The notes below the pieces were generated by a model. The model was given only the letters and a program-made list of their open reading frames with translations. It ran no database searches and was not told where the DNA came from. A stretch of DNA of 64,000 nt from Candidatus Adamsella avium (GTDB lineage Bacteria; Cyanobacteriota; Vampirovibrionia; Gastranaerophilales; CAJFVJ01). Of this stretch, positions 62,406 through 64,000 are shown in pieces; the first letter of the stretch is position 1, and each line of letters opens with the position of its first letter. The position numbers were made by a program, and so were the translations under genes. The stretch lies in the NCBI GenBank assembly GCA_904420445.1, contig CAJFVJ010000001.1, positions 74,973-138,972 on the forward strand, written 5' to 3'.

Positions 62406-63152
62406 ATGACAGATAACAGTGAAATTCAACCGGAACAAATAGATCAGGAAAGAATTTTGGTCGCTGATGATGAAGCAAGTATCAGAAGAATTCTTGAAAC
62501 CCGTCTTAAAATGGTAGGTTATGACGTAATAACAGCTTCTGATGGCGAAGAAGCTCTTGAAGCATTCTCAAAACACAATCCTGATTTGATTATATTGGAT
62601 GTTATGATGCCAAAACTGGATGGTTATGGTGTAACTAGAGAAATTAGAAGAAACTCTGATGTCCCGATTATTATATTGACTGCTTTGGGTGATGTATCGG
62701 AAAGAATTACAGGGCTTGAACTCGGTGCTGATGACTATGTAATCAAACCCTTCAGTCCGAAAGAACTCGAAGCAAGAGTCAAGGCTGTTTTGAGAAGAAC
62801 TCAACAAAGAGAAGTTTCTACTACAAGTAAAGTTACAAAAAATATTATTACAACAGGAAATATCAAAATCGATACTATCAGAAGACAGGTATTCCGCAAA
62901 AATGAACGTATCAGACTCACAGGTATGGAATTCAGTTTATTAGAATTGTTGGTCAACAATTCAGGTCAGCCATTCTCAAGAAACGAAATCCTCCAGCATG
63001 TATGGTCTTATCCTGCCGATCATCGAATTGATACAAGAGTTGTTGATGTTCATATCAGCAGACTGCGCAGCAAACTAGAAGTAGACCCTGCTAATCCGGA
63101 ACTGATTCTGACTGCTCGTGGTATGGGATATATGTTCCAGAGAATTAACTAA
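62406..63152 (+). CDS. rpaB: OmpR-family response regulator, RpaB orthologue
   Basis: The 248-residue protein has a receiver domain (ADDEASIRRILETRLKMVGY, phospho-Asp in LIILDVMMPKLDGYG, Lys in VIKPFSPKELEARV). The winged-helix domain has RIRLTGMEFSLLELLVNNSG, then DTRVVDVHISRLRSKLE. These blocks match cyanobacterial RpaB (ycf27) closely by eye, including the ILETRL and NPELILTARGMGY blocks. In Cyanobacteria RpaB is essential and controls light-stress genes with kinase Hik33. No kinase is adjacent here. AAGGAA precedes the ATG. Confidence 0.88.
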   Translation: MTDNSEIQPEQIDQERILVADDEASIRRILETRLKMVGYDVITASDGEEALEAFSKHNPDLIILDVMMPKLDGYGVTREIRRNSDVPIIILTALGDVSERITGLELGADDYVIKPFSPKELEARVKAVLRRTQQREVSTTSKVTKNIITTGNIKIDTIRRQVFRKNERIRLTGMEFSLLELLVNNSGQPFSRNEILQHVWSYPADHRIDTRVVDVHISRLRSKLEVDPANPELILTARGMGYMFQRIN

Positions 63153-63170
63153 AATTTTAAATTTAAAACC

Positions 63171-63205
63171 AAAAAGACGTATCTTTAATGGATACGTCTT
63201 TTTTT
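63171..63205 (+). terminator. Terminator after rpaB
   Basis: AAAAAGACGTATC-tttaatg-GATACGTCTTTTT, a 13-bp stem followed by more Ts. Confidence 0.9.
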
Positions 63206-63222
63206 ATAACTCTGATTGCTGC

Positions 63223-64000
63223 CTAAATCGTATATTTATCTACTGTATAACCGGGATGATGCAGCAGTTTCTCTTCTATCTGCTCAAATGTTCTGAACTC
63301 CTCCTGTGCACCAAAATGCTGTACAACACAGGCAGAATTAACAGATGCATATTTCATTGCACGCTCAATATCATAACCATATTTTGCAATCGTTCCGACA
63401 AAAGTGCTTGCGAATGCATCACCGGCTCCAAGAGTAGATACAACATTTGAAGGGAATGTATCTATTTTGTAGACAATCTTACCATCATAAGCATAAGCAC
63501 CGTCTTTACCATCGGTGATAACAACTACTTTTGCTTCTGCATTATGCAAAATAGTAAGCATTTTATTTACATCATATTCATTCGTAATCTTTGACGCTTC
63601 AGACCTGTTCATAATCAGAACTTCAGCAGTTTCAATCACCTTCCTCATCCTGTCAAGACCAAGTTTAATACTAGTTGACCCGACATTATAAGCCATCGAA
63701 ACTCCATGCTTCTCTGCAAAATCCGTAATAGGGTCCAATACCTGATTTGAATTACCGCTGAGAGGAGCTATATACAACCACTTCGCATCCTTAATAACAT
63801 TATACGGAATATCATCCTCTGTTATCTCAGTATTTGCACCTCTGTGAGCAAGCACCGTTCTATCACCGTCAAAAGTTGCAAGAATAACAGAAAAACCTGT
63901 CTTTTGACTCTGAGAGGTCTTTATCAAATCGGTTGATACATTGCGTTTTTTGAAATTGTTTAAAATTAAATTTGAATTTACGTCTTTCCCTATTTTTACA
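63223..64000 (-). CDS. PfkB-family carbohydrate kinase, N-terminally truncated by the window
   Basis: The reading frame continues to the right edge: VKIGKDVNSNLILNNFKKRN precedes the track's TTG at 63927, so that is not the start. Motifs are TGFSVILATFDGDRTVLAHRGAN, GKDGAYAYDG and the C-terminal signature STLGAGDAFASTFVG with the catalytic Asp. It phosphorylates a sugar or nucleoside (ribokinase, adenosine kinase or fructokinase type). The substrate is not readable. Confidence 0.88.
   Translation of the reverse strand, partial: VKIGKDVNSNLILNNFKKRNVSTDLIKTSQSQKTGFSVILATFDGDRTVLAHRGANTEITEDDIPYNVIKDAKWLYIAPLSGNSNQVLDPITDFAEKHGVSMAYNVGSTSIKLGLDRMRKVIETAEVLIMNRSEASKITNEYDVNKMLTILHNAEAKVVVITDGKDGAYAYDGKIVYKIDTFPSNVVSTLGAGDAFASTFVGTIAKYGYDIERAMKYASVNSACVVQHFGAQEEFRTFEQIEEKLLHHPGYTVDKYTI

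Overview
The window reads as chromosomal DNA of a low-GC, Gram-negative-type bacterium, most likely a non-photosynthetic relative of Cyanobacteria (Vampirovibrionia/Melainabacteria, e.g. Gastranaerophilales). Three things point there. A response regulator at 62406 carries long stretches of the cyanobacterial RpaB signature. The ATP synthase cluster has the cyanobacterial order a-c-b'-b-delta-alpha-gamma, with both b and b' and with beta and epsilon absent. No photosynthesis gene is present, while flagellar and type IV pilus-like genes are. A TonB/ExbB/ExbD cluster and many secreted proteins imply an outer membrane. The lineage call is inference from gene content. No phage, plasmid, CRISPR array or large island is visible, and most of the window is ordinary housekeeping DNA with short intergenic gaps.

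Layout. 1-8.5 kb: truncated ribD, an asparaginase II family gene, a Cys-cluster protein, a class A penicillin-binding protein, a ribbon-helix-helix regulator, PPi-dependent phosphofructokinase, GAPDH and type III pantothenate kinase. 8.6-23 kb: DNA polymerase I, thiL-ispD, a NarL-type regulator, prephenate dehydratase, a YhaM-like exonuclease, a 544-residue protein of unknown function, a PLP lyase and gatA-queA. 23.0-23.5 kb: a dense cluster of palindromic intergenic repeats next to a small HTH gene. 24-32 kb: lysS, flhB with a FliA-like sigma factor, a GT4 glycosyltransferase with a PIG-L deacetylase, the primary sigma factor and rlmB. 32-39 kb: a fused PilM-PilN protein with PilO, FliJ/FliK-like/hook-rod proteins, tRNA-Arg(CCT), a TPR-glycosyltransferase, a second HTH gene beside degenerate copies of the same repeats, and a secreted nuclease. 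39.6-44.9 kb: the atp operon, preceded by an unlisted 57-codon basic ORF. 45-52.7 kb: a TonB-ExbB-ExbD-ExbD-TPR-dus-GIY-YIG run and two secreted proteins with a TrbI/VirB10-like look. 52.8-58.6 kb: smpB, metF, an MBL hydrolase, a 150-bp element with terminal inverted repeats, nusB, ftsY, ffh and rpsP. 58.7-64 kb: two tandem paralogue pairs (a small unknown family and matrixin-like metalloproteases), a Cys-rich small protein, rpaB and a truncated PfkB-family kinase.

How the genes work together. ffh, ftsY and rpsP (with nusB) form a translation and protein-export block. The atp genes supply F1Fo subunits, and the c subunit looks proton-type. flhB, the FliA-like sigma factor, FliJ, the FliK-like protein and the hook/rod protein belong to a flagellar export system scattered over several loci. 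PilMN and PilO would form the inner-membrane platform of a type IV pilus or type II secretion-like machine. I did not find one large undescribed system. The best leads are the small atp-linked ORF, the inverted-repeat element at 54.8 kb, the repeat clusters beside solitary HTH genes, and the tandem pairs of secreted or unknown proteins.
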